DNA from: Chitinibacter sp. FCG-7
Lineage (GTDB): Bacteria; Pseudomonadota; Gammaproteobacteria; Burkholderiales; Chitinibacteraceae
Assembly: GCF_040047665.1 (NCBI RefSeq)
Contig: NZ_CP157355.1
Location: 3,100,001-3,164,000 of the forward strand
DNA length: 64,000 nucleotides
Direction: 5' to 3'
This document shows, piece by piece, positions 8,768 to 17,871 of the stretch (its first letter is position 1; each line of letters opens with the position of its first letter). A program made the position numbers and the translations under genes. The notes below the pieces were generated by a model. That model saw only the letters and a list, made by a program, of their open reading frames with translations. It was not told where the DNA came from and did not search any database.

Positions 8768-9123
8768 TAACGTACAGCCAAAGAGGAAAGATGCGGATAC
8801 TGCGATATCTTGAGCTGGCTGTCAAAAGCGTCGTGGCGTCCGTCTGGCAAGCCCTGCAAGAGGCGATCTTGCAGACTGGCGGCTTCACGCGGCGCATGTT
8901 GATGCAGTTGCCGCAAATCCTTGAGCAAATGACGCAGGAAGAACGTCAGCCCTTCGCTGTCTTCAAGAAATAGCGTCAATTGCCGCGACTGCCCCGACAT
9001 CAGCGCCATTTCGATCCGGAAGGCAAGATCATCCTGATCGCGCTGGAGCTGCTGCGTGACGAGCTTTTGCTGAGCCTCGATCAACATTGGATGCTTGAAT
9101 TTTCTGGGTGAAGCTTCTTGCAT
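8767..9123 (-). CDS. Hypothetical protein translationally coupled to dtd
   Basis: A 118-aa soluble protein of unknown function, predicted largely helical (many Gln, Leu, Arg and His residues), without cysteines, signal peptide or membrane segment. The chosen ATG at 9123 has GCGAGG seven bases upstream; an in-frame ATG at 9141 lies on top of that ribosome site and is less likely. Its TAA overlaps the dtd ATG by one base. The association with dtd hints at a translation-related role, but this is inference only. Confidence 0.6.
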   Translation of the reverse strand: MQEASPRKFKHPMLIEAQQKLVTQQLQRDQDDLAFRIEMALMSGQSRQLTLFLEDSEGLTFFLRHLLKDLRQLHQHAPREAASLQDRLLQGLPDGRHDAFDSQLKISQYPHLSSLAVR

Positions 9124-9360
9124 GTTTTGACCTCGCTCCATGTTTTTACTTACTAAATTCTTTTGAATTTTAAAATTTTATATTAATTTTAGGGTAATTT
9201 GTGAGTTGGGGAATGATTCTTGCGTTTTTCCAACTAGCCATATATACGGAATTTCTCTAATATCAAGGGCTTGCTCTGAAGCACAGACAAAAGTCTGGAT
9301 TGCAGTCGCAAATCACAGATGGCAGTGCTTGGTATTTTGTTATCGGATAAGGAAAAGAAC

Positions 9361-10467
9361 ATGAAACGGGTTGGTTTAGTCGGTTGGCGCGGTATGGTGG
9401 GCTCGGTCCTGATGCAACGTATGCAGGAAGAACGCGATTTTGATGTGATTGATCCCGTCTTTTTCACCACATCGCAAGCAGGTCAGGCTGCGCCTAATTT
9501 TGGCAAAGACGCTGGCACCCTGAAAGACGCTAACGATATTGCACAATTGGCCGAGATGGACGTGATTATCTCTTGCCAAGGCGGCGACTACACGACTGCG
9601 GTATTCCCGAAATTGCGCGCGGCTGGCTGGGAAGGCTACTGGATTGATGCGGCTTCAACGCTGCGTATGGAAGAAGACGCAGTCATTATCCTTGATCCAG
9701 TGAACGACGACGTGATCCAGGGCGCTTTGGCTAAAGGCGTGAAAAACTACATCGGCGGTAACTGTACCAACTCGATCATGCTGATGGGCATGGGCGGCTT
9801 GTTTAAAGCAGGTCTGGTTGACTGGGTGTCGTCAATGACTTACCAAGCTGCTTCTGGTGGCGGTGCGAACCATATGCGTGAATTGCTCAAAGGCATGGGC
9901 GTGGTTTACAACTCGGTAGCCGATGCGTTGGCAACGCCATCGTCAGCAATTCTGGAAATCGACAAAAAAGTGGCGCATACGATTTCTAACGACGTACCAA
10001 CCGAATTCTTTGGCGCGCCATTGGCGGGCGGCTTGATCCCTTGGATCGACAAACAACTCGATAACGGTCAATCAAAAGAAGAGTGGAAAGGCCAGGCTGA
10101 AGTGAACAAAATCCTCGGCACGGATGCAACGATTCCGGTTGACGGTTTGTGCGTACGTATCGGCGCGATGCGTTGCCACAGCTTGGCATTGACGATCAAA
10201 CTGAAACGCGACCTGCCTTTGGCTGAAATCGAGTCGATTATCAAATCAGGTAACGATTGGGTGAAATGGGTGCCGAACGACCGCGAAGTCAGCGTGAAAG
10301 AGCTGATCCCAGCGCAAATCACCGGCAAGCTCGATATCGGTGTTGGCCGTGTACGCAAGCTGAATATGGGCCCGGAATACATCAGCGCGTTTGTGATTGG
10401 CGATCAATTGCTGTGGGGCGCTGCTGAGCCGCTGCGTCGCATGTTGCGGATTTTGCTGGCTAAGTAA
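9361..10467 (+). CDS. asd: Aspartate-semialdehyde dehydrogenase
   Basis: Converts beta-aspartyl phosphate to aspartate semialdehyde with NADPH, the branch step towards lysine/diaminopimelate, methionine and threonine. With the ATG at 9361 it is 368 aa. It opens with the NADP-binding loop [14 protein letters not shown] and has the catalytic cysteine at residue 135 ([11 protein letters not shown]), the position of the E. coli enzyme. An in-frame upstream start at 9319 is ignored because it would add residues before the conserved N-terminal strand. The AT-rich 9124-9360 upstream should contain divergent promoters; I see no riboswitch-like structure there. Confidence 0.96.
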   Translation: MKRVGLVGWRGMVGSVLMQRMQEERDFDVIDPVFFTTSQAGQAAPNFGKDAGTLKDANDIAQLAEMDVIISCQGGDYTTAVFPKLRAAGWEGYWIDAASTLRMEEDAVIILDPVNDDVIQGALAKGVKNYIGGNCTNSIMLMGMGGLFKAGLVDWVSSMTYQAASGGGANHMRELLKGMGVVYNSVADALATPSSAILEIDKKVAHTISNDVPTEFFGAPLAGGLIPWIDKQLDNGQSKEEWKGQAEVNKILGTDATIPVDGLCVRIGAMRCHSLALTIKLKRDLPLAEIESIIKSGNDWVKWVPNDREVSVKELIPAQITGKLDIGVGRVRKLNMGPEYISAFVIGDQLLWGAAEPLRRMLRILLAK

Positions 10468-10492
10468 TTCGGCTATTTAATAAAGTCCTTTG

Positions 10493-10538
10493 AAGCTGCT
10501 CGTTCCCTCGATCTTTATGATTGCGGGGCGAGTAGCTT
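10493..10538. other. Inverted repeat after asd
   Basis: AAGCTGCTCG (10493-10502) faces CGAGTAGCTT (10529-10538), nine of ten pairs plus one G-U, with an inner CCC/GGG pairing. There is no T tract on either strand, so it is a stable hairpin but not a standard intrinsic terminator. It lies between the convergent asd and lolD genes. Confidence 0.45.
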
Positions 10539-10646
10539 GATCGCATCCCAAGATTATTCTAGTTCTTTATGCCTTGCTCAAACTGGCTGCAGCCTAGCCA
10601 ATCAGACTCACACTCTCCATATCACCAGCAATACATTCAAATCTGA

Positions 10647-11342
10647 TTAACTGATTTCTTCTGCATCAATTCGGCCATCTGTTATTTTGCAAATGCGCTG
10701 GCAGCGCTCGGCCAGTTCAATATCGTGCGTAACGATCACGAATCCGGTACCGGTGTTCTGGGCCAATTCAATCATCAGATCAAAAACGGCCAGCGCGTTG
10801 CTGCGGTCCAGGTTGCCTGTGGGTTCATCAGCCAGCACGCAGGCGGGTTGGGTAACCAAAGCTCTAGCGATGGCAGCTCTTTGCCTTTCTCCACCCGATA
10901 GCTCGCTAGGCTTGTGTTCTAGCCGGTGTTCAAGCCCTACTTGTGTGAGCATTTTGCCCGCTTGCGCTAAGGCGGCAGCCTTGTCCATGCGTCTGATCAA
11001 CAAGGGCATGGCAACATTTTCTATTGCGCTAAATTCGGGCAGCAAATGATGAAACTGATAAATAAAGCCCAGATGTGTATTGCGTAACTGGCCGCGGGCA
11101 GTTTCACCCAGTGCAAACGGATCTTGCCCCATCAGCGCTATGCTGCCGGCGCTGGGTTGATCCAGCGCGCCCAGCAAATGCAGCAAAGTTGATTTGCCCG
11201 AGCCGGACGCGCCGACCAGTGCGGTAATTTCGCCCCGGTTCAGGCTGAAATTGATGTCGTGCAGCACAGGCGTACTCAGTTTTCCGCTTTGGTAGCTTTT
11301 GCATACATTGCGGGCACTGAGAATGATGTCAGAAGTATTCAT
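10647..11342 (-). CDS. lolD: Lipoprotein-releasing ABC transporter ATP-binding protein LolD
   Basis: ATPase of the Lol exporter, which detaches outer-membrane lipoproteins from the inner membrane and hands them to LolA. The 231-aa protein has Walker A GASGSGKS (residues 44-51), the LolD-characteristic IYQFHHLLPEFSAIENVAMPL, signature LSGGERQRAAIARAL and Walker B VLADEPTGNLD. It follows the permease gene lolC by 94 bp on the same strand, so it is probably in one transcript. The subfamily rests on that Q-loop segment and on the permease next door. Confidence 0.93.
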   Translation of the reverse strand: MNTSDIILSARNVCKSYQSGKLSTPVLHDINFSLNRGEITALVGASGSGKSTLLHLLGALDQPSAGSIALMGQDPFALGETARGQLRNTHLGFIYQFHHLLPEFSAIENVAMPLLIRRMDKAAALAQAGKMLTQVGLEHRLEHKPSELSGGERQRAAIARALVTQPACVLADEPTGNLDRSNALAVFDLMIELAQNTGTGFVIVTHDIELAERCQRICKITDGRIDAEEIS

Positions 11343-11436
11343 GATGAACTCATCAAAATAATAGCTAAGCAGCTCACGCAGTCAGCCCTAGTTGCGTGCG
11401 CAGCTTCGGCGCGGTGAGCGTTTTGTGCATCGAGGT

Positions 11437-12672
11437 CTATTCGTAGCGCAAAGCTTCGGCCGGGTTGACTCGGGAAGCACGCCAGCTTGGGTAGAGTGTG
11501 GCCAGCAGAGCCAGCAACAGTGAGATCACGCCAATGCTGATCACATCGCTGCTAATCACTTTGCTGGGCAATTCGGTAATCAGATAAACATCGGCGGACA
11601 GAATCTGGCTGCCGATCAGCCGTTCAATAAACGGGACAATCGTGCCAATATTGAGCGCAACCAGCACGCCGCCCGCTACGCCACTGGCCGTGCCTATCAC
11701 GCCTGACATGGCGCCCTGAACCAGAAAGATCTTCATGATCGAGGCGGGAGAGGCACCCAATGTCCGTAGGATGGCAATGTCGGCCTGCTTGTCGGTCACA
11801 ACCATCACCAGCGTGGAAACCAGATTAAACGCCGCTACCGCCACAATCAGTGTCAGGATAATAAACATCATGCGCTTTTCGATCTCAACCGCCCGGAAAT
11901 AGCTGGGGTTTTCCTGGCTCCAGTCGGCAACAATCAGTTCGGGCAGGCTGCGGTTGATTTCCCTGGCCACTTGCCGTGCCTGGAATAAATCGTCCAGTTT
12001 GACCCGCACGCCAGTCACAGCATCGCCAGTGCGATAGAGCTTTTGGGCGTCCGATAGGTGAATGAGCGCTAGATTGGCGTCGTATGGGTAGTAATCAGCT
12101 TTGAAAATGCCAACGATCTCAAATTGGCGCAGGCGTGGAATCAGCCCGGCTGGCGTGACTTGGCCCTGCGGCGTAATCAGCGTGACCTTGTCGCCCATGG
12201 TTACGCCCAGCTCCTGCGCCAGATTCCAGCCCAGAATTACCGAAAACTCATTGGCGCGCAAATCGGCTGCCGAGCCCACCAGCATTTTGTCGGTGATCTC
12301 GCTGACTTTAGGTTCCTGAGCCGGCTCAATGCCTCGTACCAGTACGCCTTTCACCTGGCTGCCATTGGTAAATAATCCCTGGCCCAGTACATACGGCGCA
12401 GTTCCTTTGACATGCGGGTTCTGCTCGGCGGTTTGCGCGGCGGCTTGCCAGTTGCCCAGCGCGCTGCCTGGGCCGGTAATTGTAATGTGCGAGGCCATGC
12501 CCAGAATGCGGTTGCGCACTTCTTCCTGAAAGCCATTCATCACCGACAGCACAATAATCAGCGCGGCAACGCCCAGCCCGATGCCGGCAATCGAAATCAG
12601 CTGGATAAAGGAGATAAAGCCATTGCGGCGTTTTGCCCGTGTGTAGCGTAAGCCGATGAGTAGTTCAAACAT
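11437..12672 (-). CDS. lolC: Lipoprotein-releasing ABC transporter permease LolC/LolE family
   Basis: Membrane subunit of the Lol exporter. The 411-aa protein begins MFELLIGLRYTRAKRRNGFISFIQLISIAGIGLGVAAL, the standard LolC/E opening with the first helix. A large periplasmic domain follows, then three C-terminal helices (about residues 265-395), with FtsX-type architecture. ATG 12672 is preferred over the 12690 codon because the family begins with MFELLIGLRY. Only one permease gene lies beside lolD; whether a second exists elsewhere, or this is a single LolF-type subunit, cannot be decided here. Confidence 0.9.
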   Translation of the reverse strand: MFELLIGLRYTRAKRRNGFISFIQLISIAGIGLGVAALIIVLSVMNGFQEEVRNRILGMASHITITGPGSALGNWQAAAQTAEQNPHVKGTAPYVLGQGLFTNGSQVKGVLVRGIEPAQEPKVSEITDKMLVGSAADLRANEFSVILGWNLAQELGVTMGDKVTLITPQGQVTPAGLIPRLRQFEIVGIFKADYYPYDANLALIHLSDAQKLYRTGDAVTGVRVKLDDLFQARQVAREINRSLPELIVADWSQENPSYFRAVEIEKRMMFIILTLIVAVAAFNLVSTLVMVVTDKQADIAILRTLGASPASIMKIFLVQGAMSGVIGTASGVAGGVLVALNIGTIVPFIERLIGSQILSADVYLITELPSKVISSDVISIGVISLLLALLATLYPSWRASRVNPAEALRYE

Positions 12673-12833
12673 AGCGCTTGCCAAAGTCAAAGTGGTGGCA
12701 GTTTAGCACAGGCTGCCGCATTGCCCGGCAACGCTTGTGTCGTCGGGTCGAGCCGCATCACGCAAGGCGCGCTAAATCCAGGGTGGCCAGCAGGGGGTGA
12801 TTGCTTTGTGTCTGGCTTAGATTTTATATGGCA

Positions 12834-12881
12834 GGTATAGCTCTGTATGTATTGATAAATATGCTCTATAGATCAATACCC
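12834..12881. repeat. Dispersed intergenic hairpin repeat, copy 2 (weak match)
   Basis: AGGTATAGCTCTGTATG faces a right arm ending CTATAGATCAATACCCT. When the right arm is reverse-complemented the two arms agree at roughly two thirds of positions. It resembles the GGGTATTG...CTGTAG family but is the most diverged member that I assign to it. Confidence 0.4.
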
Positions 12882-13023
12882 TAGTAGATTGATCTGTGTA
12901 CGAAAAAACGGTTCTTTGTAATTGCCATGATTTGCTGACCGAGTGGTTTGGGTGTGCCGTGTGAGCTCGTGTTGGTTTTGCCACGTTCTGCTAGGCAATT
13001 ACCTGTATTTAAGCGTTTGCTAC

Positions 13024-13070
13024 TTGACAAGACTTCAGGCTGGATTTAATTTTCAAACACTTGTTTGAAA
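13024..13070 (+). promoter_or_regulatory. Promoter and autoregulatory palindrome of the PsrA-like regulator
   Basis: A perfect -35 TTGACA (13024-13029) is followed by a TTTAAT -10-like hexamer (13045-13050), with a short spacer of 15 bp. Directly overlapping the expected start site is a palindrome with 9-bp arms, TTTCAAACA (13051-13059) and TGTTTGAAA (13062-13070). Its core CAAAC-N4-GTTTG fits the operator described for PsrA-type TetR repressors, and the position suits autorepression. The rest of the 440-bp gap 12673-13112 shows one weak repeat copy and no gene. Confidence 0.75.
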
Positions 13071-13112
13071 TTGATTTTCGTCAACTACAAAATCTAGTCG
13101 CTGGAGCGCACG

Positions 13113-13763
13113 ATGGATGCAGTAAAAAACCTCGATACATCGACCCGGATTTTAAATGCCGCCGAGCTGCTGTTTATCGATCATGGCTTTGATGGCACTT
13201 CAATGCGGCAAATCACTGCCGCGGCCGAAGTGAATATCGCCGCGGTCAACTATTACTTTGGTTCAAAAGATGGCCTGTTTCAGGCGGTGTTTGAACGTCG
13301 TGCCGAGCCATTTGTCCGGCTTTCGCTGGCCAAGCTGACCGAGCTGGAGTCTACCGCACAAGCCAATGATCCAATCGCGATTGCCGAATCATTTTTATCG
13401 GCAGCGCTCGAAATGGGGAGCAAGCCGGAGTACGGCGGCCTGGTATTTGTCCGGCTGCTGGCGCGCACCTACATCGAGCCGCGCGCCATTTTGAAAGAAA
13501 AAATCCCGCAGCGCTATGGTGAGTTGACTCGCCGCTATCAGCAGGCGCTAGAGCGCGCTTTGCCCGAATTATCGGCAGCAGAAGTCGCCTGGCGCTTTCA
13601 CTTTATGACCAGTGCAATGTTTAACGCTTTTGCTGGCAATCATGTGCTGCGCCTGTTTACCGCCCAGCCCATGGTCAATGCGCGTGATCCGCAGCGCGTG
13701 GCGCAAATGCTGCTTCCCTTCATTTCTGCAGGCTTAACCAGCCCGGCAGCTGTTCAGGCCTAG
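13113..13763 (+). CDS. TetR family transcriptional regulator, PsrA-like
   Basis: A 216-aa TetR-type repressor. The helix-turn-helix lies in residues 10-57 (RILNAAELLFIDHGFDGTSM, VNIAAVNYYFGSKDGLFQAVF), with the NYYFGSK recognition helix seen in Pseudomonas PsrA. The C-terminal ligand domain is of the matching type. It sits first in an operon with fadE, nine bases apart, behind a palindromic operator. By analogy with PsrA it should sense long-chain acyl groups and repress beta-oxidation genes; the ligand is inferred. Confidence 0.8.
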   Translation: MDAVKNLDTSTRILNAAELLFIDHGFDGTSMRQITAAAEVNIAAVNYYFGSKDGLFQAVFERRAEPFVRLSLAKLTELESTAQANDPIAIAESFLSAALEMGSKPEYGGLVFVRLLARTYIEPRAILKEKIPQRYGELTRRYQQALERALPELSAAEVAWRFHFMTSAMFNAFAGNHVLRLFTAQPMVNARDPQRVAQMLLPFISAGLTSPAAVQA

Positions 13764-13772
13764 GAGGCTATC

Positions 13773-16229
13773 ATGACCCTCGTTATTTGCATGGCAGTTA
13801 TTGTGGTTTTGCTAGGGGCGCTAGCGTACTTGCGTGCGCCGCTCTGGCTGAGCTCGGTGCTGATTCTGGTCGGTGCGGCGTATGGCACATTTGTTCAGGG
13901 CGCATCGCCAATCTGGTTTTATCTCTTACTGACCGTCGCGATCATTCTGAATCTCAAACCGCTGCGCCAGATTATTCTGACTGGCCCCTTGTTTGGCATT
14001 TTCCGCAAAATCACGCCGCCGATGTCGCAAACCGAACAGGAAGCCATCGACGCCGGTACGGTGTGGTGGGACCGTGAGTTATTTAGCGGTAAACCCGATT
14101 TTGACGAGCTGCACAGCTATCCCGAGCCCAAATTGAGCGCCGAAGAAGAGGCGTTTATTAATGGGCCAACCGAAACGCTGTGCCAGATGCTCGACGACTG
14201 GGACATCACGCAAAATCGCAAAGACCTATCGCCCGAAGTGTGGGATTTCATCAAGCAAAACGGCTTCTTGGGCATGATTATCAAGAAGGAATACGGCGGT
14301 AAACAGTTTTCCAATTACGCCCACGCGCGTGTTGTGACCAAGATCGCGACGCGTTCGGGCAGCGCCGCGGTAACGGTGATGGTGCCCAATTCGCTCGGCC
14401 CAGGCGAATTGCTGCAACACTACGGCACTGAAGCGCAGAAAAACTACTATCTGCCGCGCTTGGCCAAAGGTGAAGAAATCCCATGTTTTGCGCTGACTAG
14501 CCCAGAAGCAGGCTCGGACGCGGGCGGCATTCCCGATTATGGTGTTGTCACTCGCGGCAGTTATACCGATAAACGTACTGGCGAGCGCCATGAGAACGTC
14601 CTCGGCATCCGCCTGAGCTGGGAAAAACGCTATATCACGCTCGGCCCAGTGGCGACGATTCTGGGTATGGCGTTCAAGTTGTACGACCCCGATCATCTGA
14701 TCGGCACCAAGGACGACGTGGGCATTACCTGCGCGCTAATTCCAACCAATCACGACGGCGTCAATATCGGCCGCCGCCATTATCCGGGCACCAGCACATT
14801 CCAGAATGGCCCGAACTGGGGCAAGGACGTCTTTATCCCGATGGATTGGGTGATTGGCGGACAGGATTACGTCGGTCAGGGCTGGAAAATGCTCGTTGAA
14901 TGCCTGTCGGTCGGCCGCTGTATTTCGCTGCCTGCGATGTCGGTGGCATCGGGCAAGCTCGCTGCGTATACCACTGGGGCTTATGCGCGGATTCGTAGCC
15001 AGTTTGGCCTGTCGATTGGTCGCTTTGAAGGCGTCGATGAAGCTTTGGGTCGCATCGGTGGCTACACCTATCAGATGGATGCCGCGCAACGCCTGGCGCT
15101 GACCGCGCTTGATATGGGCGAAAAACCCTCGGTCTTGTCGGGGATTTTGAAGTATCACAATACCGAACGCATGCGTAAAACCATCAATGACGCGATGGAC
15201 GTTCACGCCGGTAAAGCGGTATGTATCGGTCCGCGCAACTACTTGGCATTGGGCTACCAGGCTATACCCGTCGCTATTACGGTGGAAGGGGCGAATATTC
15301 TGACGCGCAGCATGATTATTTTTGGTCAGGGCGCGATCCGTTGCCATCCCTTCGTGCTCAAAGAATTGCGCGCGGCAATGAGCAAGGATTTGAACGCCTT
15401 TGACGACGCAGTGATCGGCCATATCGGCTTTGCGATTTCCAATAAAGTGCGGGCTTTCTGGTTGGGGTTAACTGGCGCACGCTTTGTTGTCTCGCCAAAA
15501 GACGGCCCGACTGCACAGAATTATCGTGACATTGTGCGTTTTTCCAGCGCTTTTGCTTTCCTTGCCGATTTGGGTATGGGGACGCTCGGCGGTAGTTTGA
15601 AATTTAAGGAAAAACTCTCTGCGCGCTTGGGCGATATGTTGTCCAACCTGTATATCGCCACCGCCGCACTGAAGAAATTTCACGACGATGGCGAGCCCAA
15701 AGAAGACCGTCCATTGGTGCGCTGGGCTGTTGAAACGGCGCTCTACGATTGTCAGGAAGCAATGAATGGCTTTCTGGCCAATCACCCGAACCGCTTTATC
15801 GCCTGGTGCGCCCGCCGGATTGTTTTTCCGTGGGGGATGAGCATGAAAGCACCAGCCGACCGCGTTGGTACACGCATCGCGCGCAATCTGATGGAGCCAT
15901 GCGCGTCGCGTGATCGTCTGGTGAAATATATGTACCGCCCGAATGATGAGCACGATGCGGTCGGCGTGCTGGAGTTTGCCCTCAAAGCGGTGATCGAGAC
16001 CGAAGGCGTGGAAAGCAAATTGCGCCGTGCGCAGCGTGAAGGCCAGCTCAAAGCATTCACTGGCAGCGAGCGTTTGCAGGAAGCACTCGATCAGGGCTTA
16101 TTGACGCAGGAGGAATTTGCTGCGGTAACACGCGCCCGTCGCCTGAAACGCGAAGTGATTATGGTCGACGATTTTGACGCCCATTTAAGCAACCCGGACC
16201 CTGATGCCATTCGCCGGACGATCGTTTAA
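13773..16229 (+). CDS. fadE: Acyl-CoA dehydrogenase FadE
   Basis: FAD enzyme catalysing the first step of fatty-acid beta-oxidation. At 818 aa it is the long FadE form: two N-terminal hydrophobic helices (about residues 1-70), an acyl-CoA dehydrogenase core (about 110-500, with CFALTSPEAGSDAGGIPDYG) and the FadE-specific C-terminal extension. A near-perfect AGGAGG ribosome site precedes the ATG at 13773. It directly follows the TetR regulator gene and is likely co-transcribed with it. No missing motif or frameshift was noticed. Confidence 0.95.
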   Translation: MTLVICMAVIVVLLGALAYLRAPLWLSSVLILVGAAYGTFVQGASPIWFYLLLTVAIILNLKPLRQIILTGPLFGIFRKITPPMSQTEQEAIDAGTVWWDRELFSGKPDFDELHSYPEPKLSAEEEAFINGPTETLCQMLDDWDITQNRKDLSPEVWDFIKQNGFLGMIIKKEYGGKQFSNYAHARVVTKIATRSGSAAVTVMVPNSLGPGELLQHYGTEAQKNYYLPRLAKGEEIPCFALTSPEAGSDAGGIPDYGVVTRGSYTDKRTGERHENVLGIRLSWEKRYITLGPVATILGMAFKLYDPDHLIGTKDDVGITCALIPTNHDGVNIGRRHYPGTSTFQNGPNWGKDVFIPMDWVIGGQDYVGQGWKMLVECLSVGRCISLPAMSVASGKLAAYTTGAYARIRSQFGLSIGRFEGVDEALGRIGGYTYQMDAAQRLALTALDMGEKPSVLSGILKYHNTERMRKTINDAMDVHAGKAVCIGPRNYLALGYQAIPVAITVEGANILTRSMIIFGQGAIRCHPFVLKELRAAMSKDLNAFDDAVIGHIGFAISNKVRAFWLGLTGARFVVSPKDGPTAQNYRDIVRFSSAFAFLADLGMGTLGGSLKFKEKLSARLGDMLSNLYIATAALKKFHDDGEPKEDRPLVRWAVETALYDCQEAMNGFLANHPNRFIAWCARRIVFPWGMSMKAPADRVGTRIARNLMEPCASRDRLVKYMYRPNDEHDAVGVLEFALKAVIETEGVESKLRRAQREGQLKAFTGSERLQEALDQGLLTQEEFAAVTRARRLKREVIMVDDFDAHLSNPDPDAIRRTIV

Positions 16230-16294
16230 CGACTGCGTAGCTGCGTCTTGTGCAGCGAGAGCCTTTTTAAATAAGTAACTTAATACTGAAATAA

Positions 16295-16316
16295 GGGCCG
16301 GCCAAAGAGCCGGCTC
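16295..16316. other. GC-rich hairpin between fadE and fadL
   Basis: GGGCCGGC (16295-16302) pairs with GCCGGCTC (16309-16316), one G-U pair, with a 6-nt loop. No T tract follows on the plus strand, so it is more likely an mRNA-stabilising or attenuating structure than a full terminator. It lies 30 bp before the fadL ATG. Confidence 0.5.
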
Positions 16317-16346
16317 ATTGATGCACTGCCTCTTGGAGAAACGATA

Positions 16347-17774
16347 ATGACGCAAAGCGCTTTTTCACTCAAAACCACGGTACGTTCGCTACAAATGATA
16401 GGCCTGCTGGGCGCTTTGCTCGGCTCTGGTCAGGCGCTGGCTTCGGGCTATAACTTTGGTACGCAAAGTGCCAGCAATCAGGGCGTGGCCAATTCGGGCG
16501 CAGCGGGGATGAACGATGCCTCGGTCTTGTTCTATAACCCGGCAGGGCTGGCTCAGGTTGAAGGCACGCAAGTGGCAGGTGTGATCAATTACATCATGCC
16601 TGACGGCAAATTTAGCGATACCGGATCAACCAATGCCGCAGGCCGCCCGATTGTGGGCAGCAATGGCGGCAGCTTTGGCGTGAGCACGCCGGTGCCGCAT
16701 CTGTATCTGTCGCATCAGCTGAATGATCGCCTGACCGTGGGTGCCGGGCTATTTGTGCCGTTTGGTTCGCACACCGATTACAGCAAGGACTGGGTAGGGC
16801 GCTACAACACGACCGAAAGCTCGCTGTCGACGTTTAATTTCAATCCTTCGCTGGCCTACAAAGTGAACGAGATGCTGACGATTGGTGCCGGGGTGAGCGT
16901 GCAGTATATCGACGGCAAGTTGGCCAAACAGCTGGATCTGGGCTCGTCGGCTGCACGTTCTGCGCTGACCAATGTGTGTACGCCAGCGCCATTGTCGCCA
17001 CAATGTACCTCAGTGCGTGCCGCCGCGGCGCAGATTTCCAGCAATACCGCCTACGATGGTAGTAGCGAGGTGACGGGTGATGACATCGGGTATGGCTTTA
17101 ACCTTGGCGCAACCATTAACTTCTCGGCCGATACCCGTATGGGTATTGCGTATCGCTCGGCGATCCGCCACAAGCTGGAGGGCAACGCCAAATTTAATGT
17201 GCCGCAAAACTTCGCCAGCAGCCCATTGGGGCCAGTGCTGGGCGGCGGCATTCAGGCTGGCCTGAATGCCCAGCTGACCAATAGCAAAGCCACTTTGCAG
17301 GTTGAAACCCCGGAGTCTTTCTCGATTAACGGCTTTCACCAGATCAACGCGCAATGGGCAGTAATGGCCGATTACACCTGGACCCGCCACTCACGCTTTC
17401 AGGAAATCCGCATTAAGCTCGATGGCAAGGCCGATTCAGTCACGCCAACCAACTGGAACAACACCAGCCGTTACTCAATTGGCGCAACGTATAAAGCCAG
17501 CGAAAAATGGCTGATCCGTACCGGTCTGGCCTACGACAATGCGCCGGAAAACGACGCTAACCGCATTGCCAGCATCCCTGACAGCGACCGGATCTGGGTG
17601 GCGCTGGGTGCCAACTACGCCATTTCGCCAAACCAGTCGATTGACGTTACCGCGATCTACGTTGATCTGGCCAAGGCCAAAGTGGCGCAAACCGACCAGA
17701 ACGGCGCAACAGTACGGGGCAATTACGATGTCAGCTCCATCACTCTGGGCGCGCAGTACAACCATCGTTTCTGA
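16347..17774 (+). CDS. fadL: Outer membrane long-chain fatty acid transporter, FadL/OmpP1/TodX family
   Basis: Fourteen-strand beta-barrel that lets long-chain fatty acids or other hydrophobic molecules cross the outer membrane. The 475-aa protein has a signal peptide (about residues 1-33, ending GQALA). The mature N-terminus SGYNFGTQSASNQGVANSG forms the plug ('hatch') region, and the family motif VLFYNPAGLAQVEG follows. It ends in the aromatic GAQYNHRF expected of an outer-membrane barrel. The neighbours fadE and the two downstream oxidation genes support a fatty-acid substrate. Confidence 0.93.
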   Translation: MTQSAFSLKTTVRSLQMIGLLGALLGSGQALASGYNFGTQSASNQGVANSGAAGMNDASVLFYNPAGLAQVEGTQVAGVINYIMPDGKFSDTGSTNAAGRPIVGSNGGSFGVSTPVPHLYLSHQLNDRLTVGAGLFVPFGSHTDYSKDWVGRYNTTESSLSTFNFNPSLAYKVNEMLTIGAGVSVQYIDGKLAKQLDLGSSAARSALTNVCTPAPLSPQCTSVRAAAAQISSNTAYDGSSEVTGDDIGYGFNLGATINFSADTRMGIAYRSAIRHKLEGNAKFNVPQNFASSPLGPVLGGGIQAGLNAQLTNSKATLQVETPESFSINGFHQINAQWAVMADYTWTRHSRFQEIRIKLDGKADSVTPTNWNNTSRYSIGATYKASEKWLIRTGLAYDNAPENDANRIASIPDSDRIWVALGANYAISPNQSIDVTAIYVDLAKAKVAQTDQNGATVRGNYDVSSITLGAQYNHRF

Positions 17775-17871
17775 TTGTTAACGCCATCCGGGGCGCAGGC
17801 CGCTGGCCGCCCCCGGATCAATCAGGCAGGGCAAAGCCCTGTGTTACACAACCTCTGCCGAGGCCATCACA

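Noticed and set aside
9124-9360. Lysine or other riboswitch before asd
   Set aside because: The AT-rich gap shows only weak inverted repeats and no recognisable aptamer arrangement. A covariance search would be needed to be sure.
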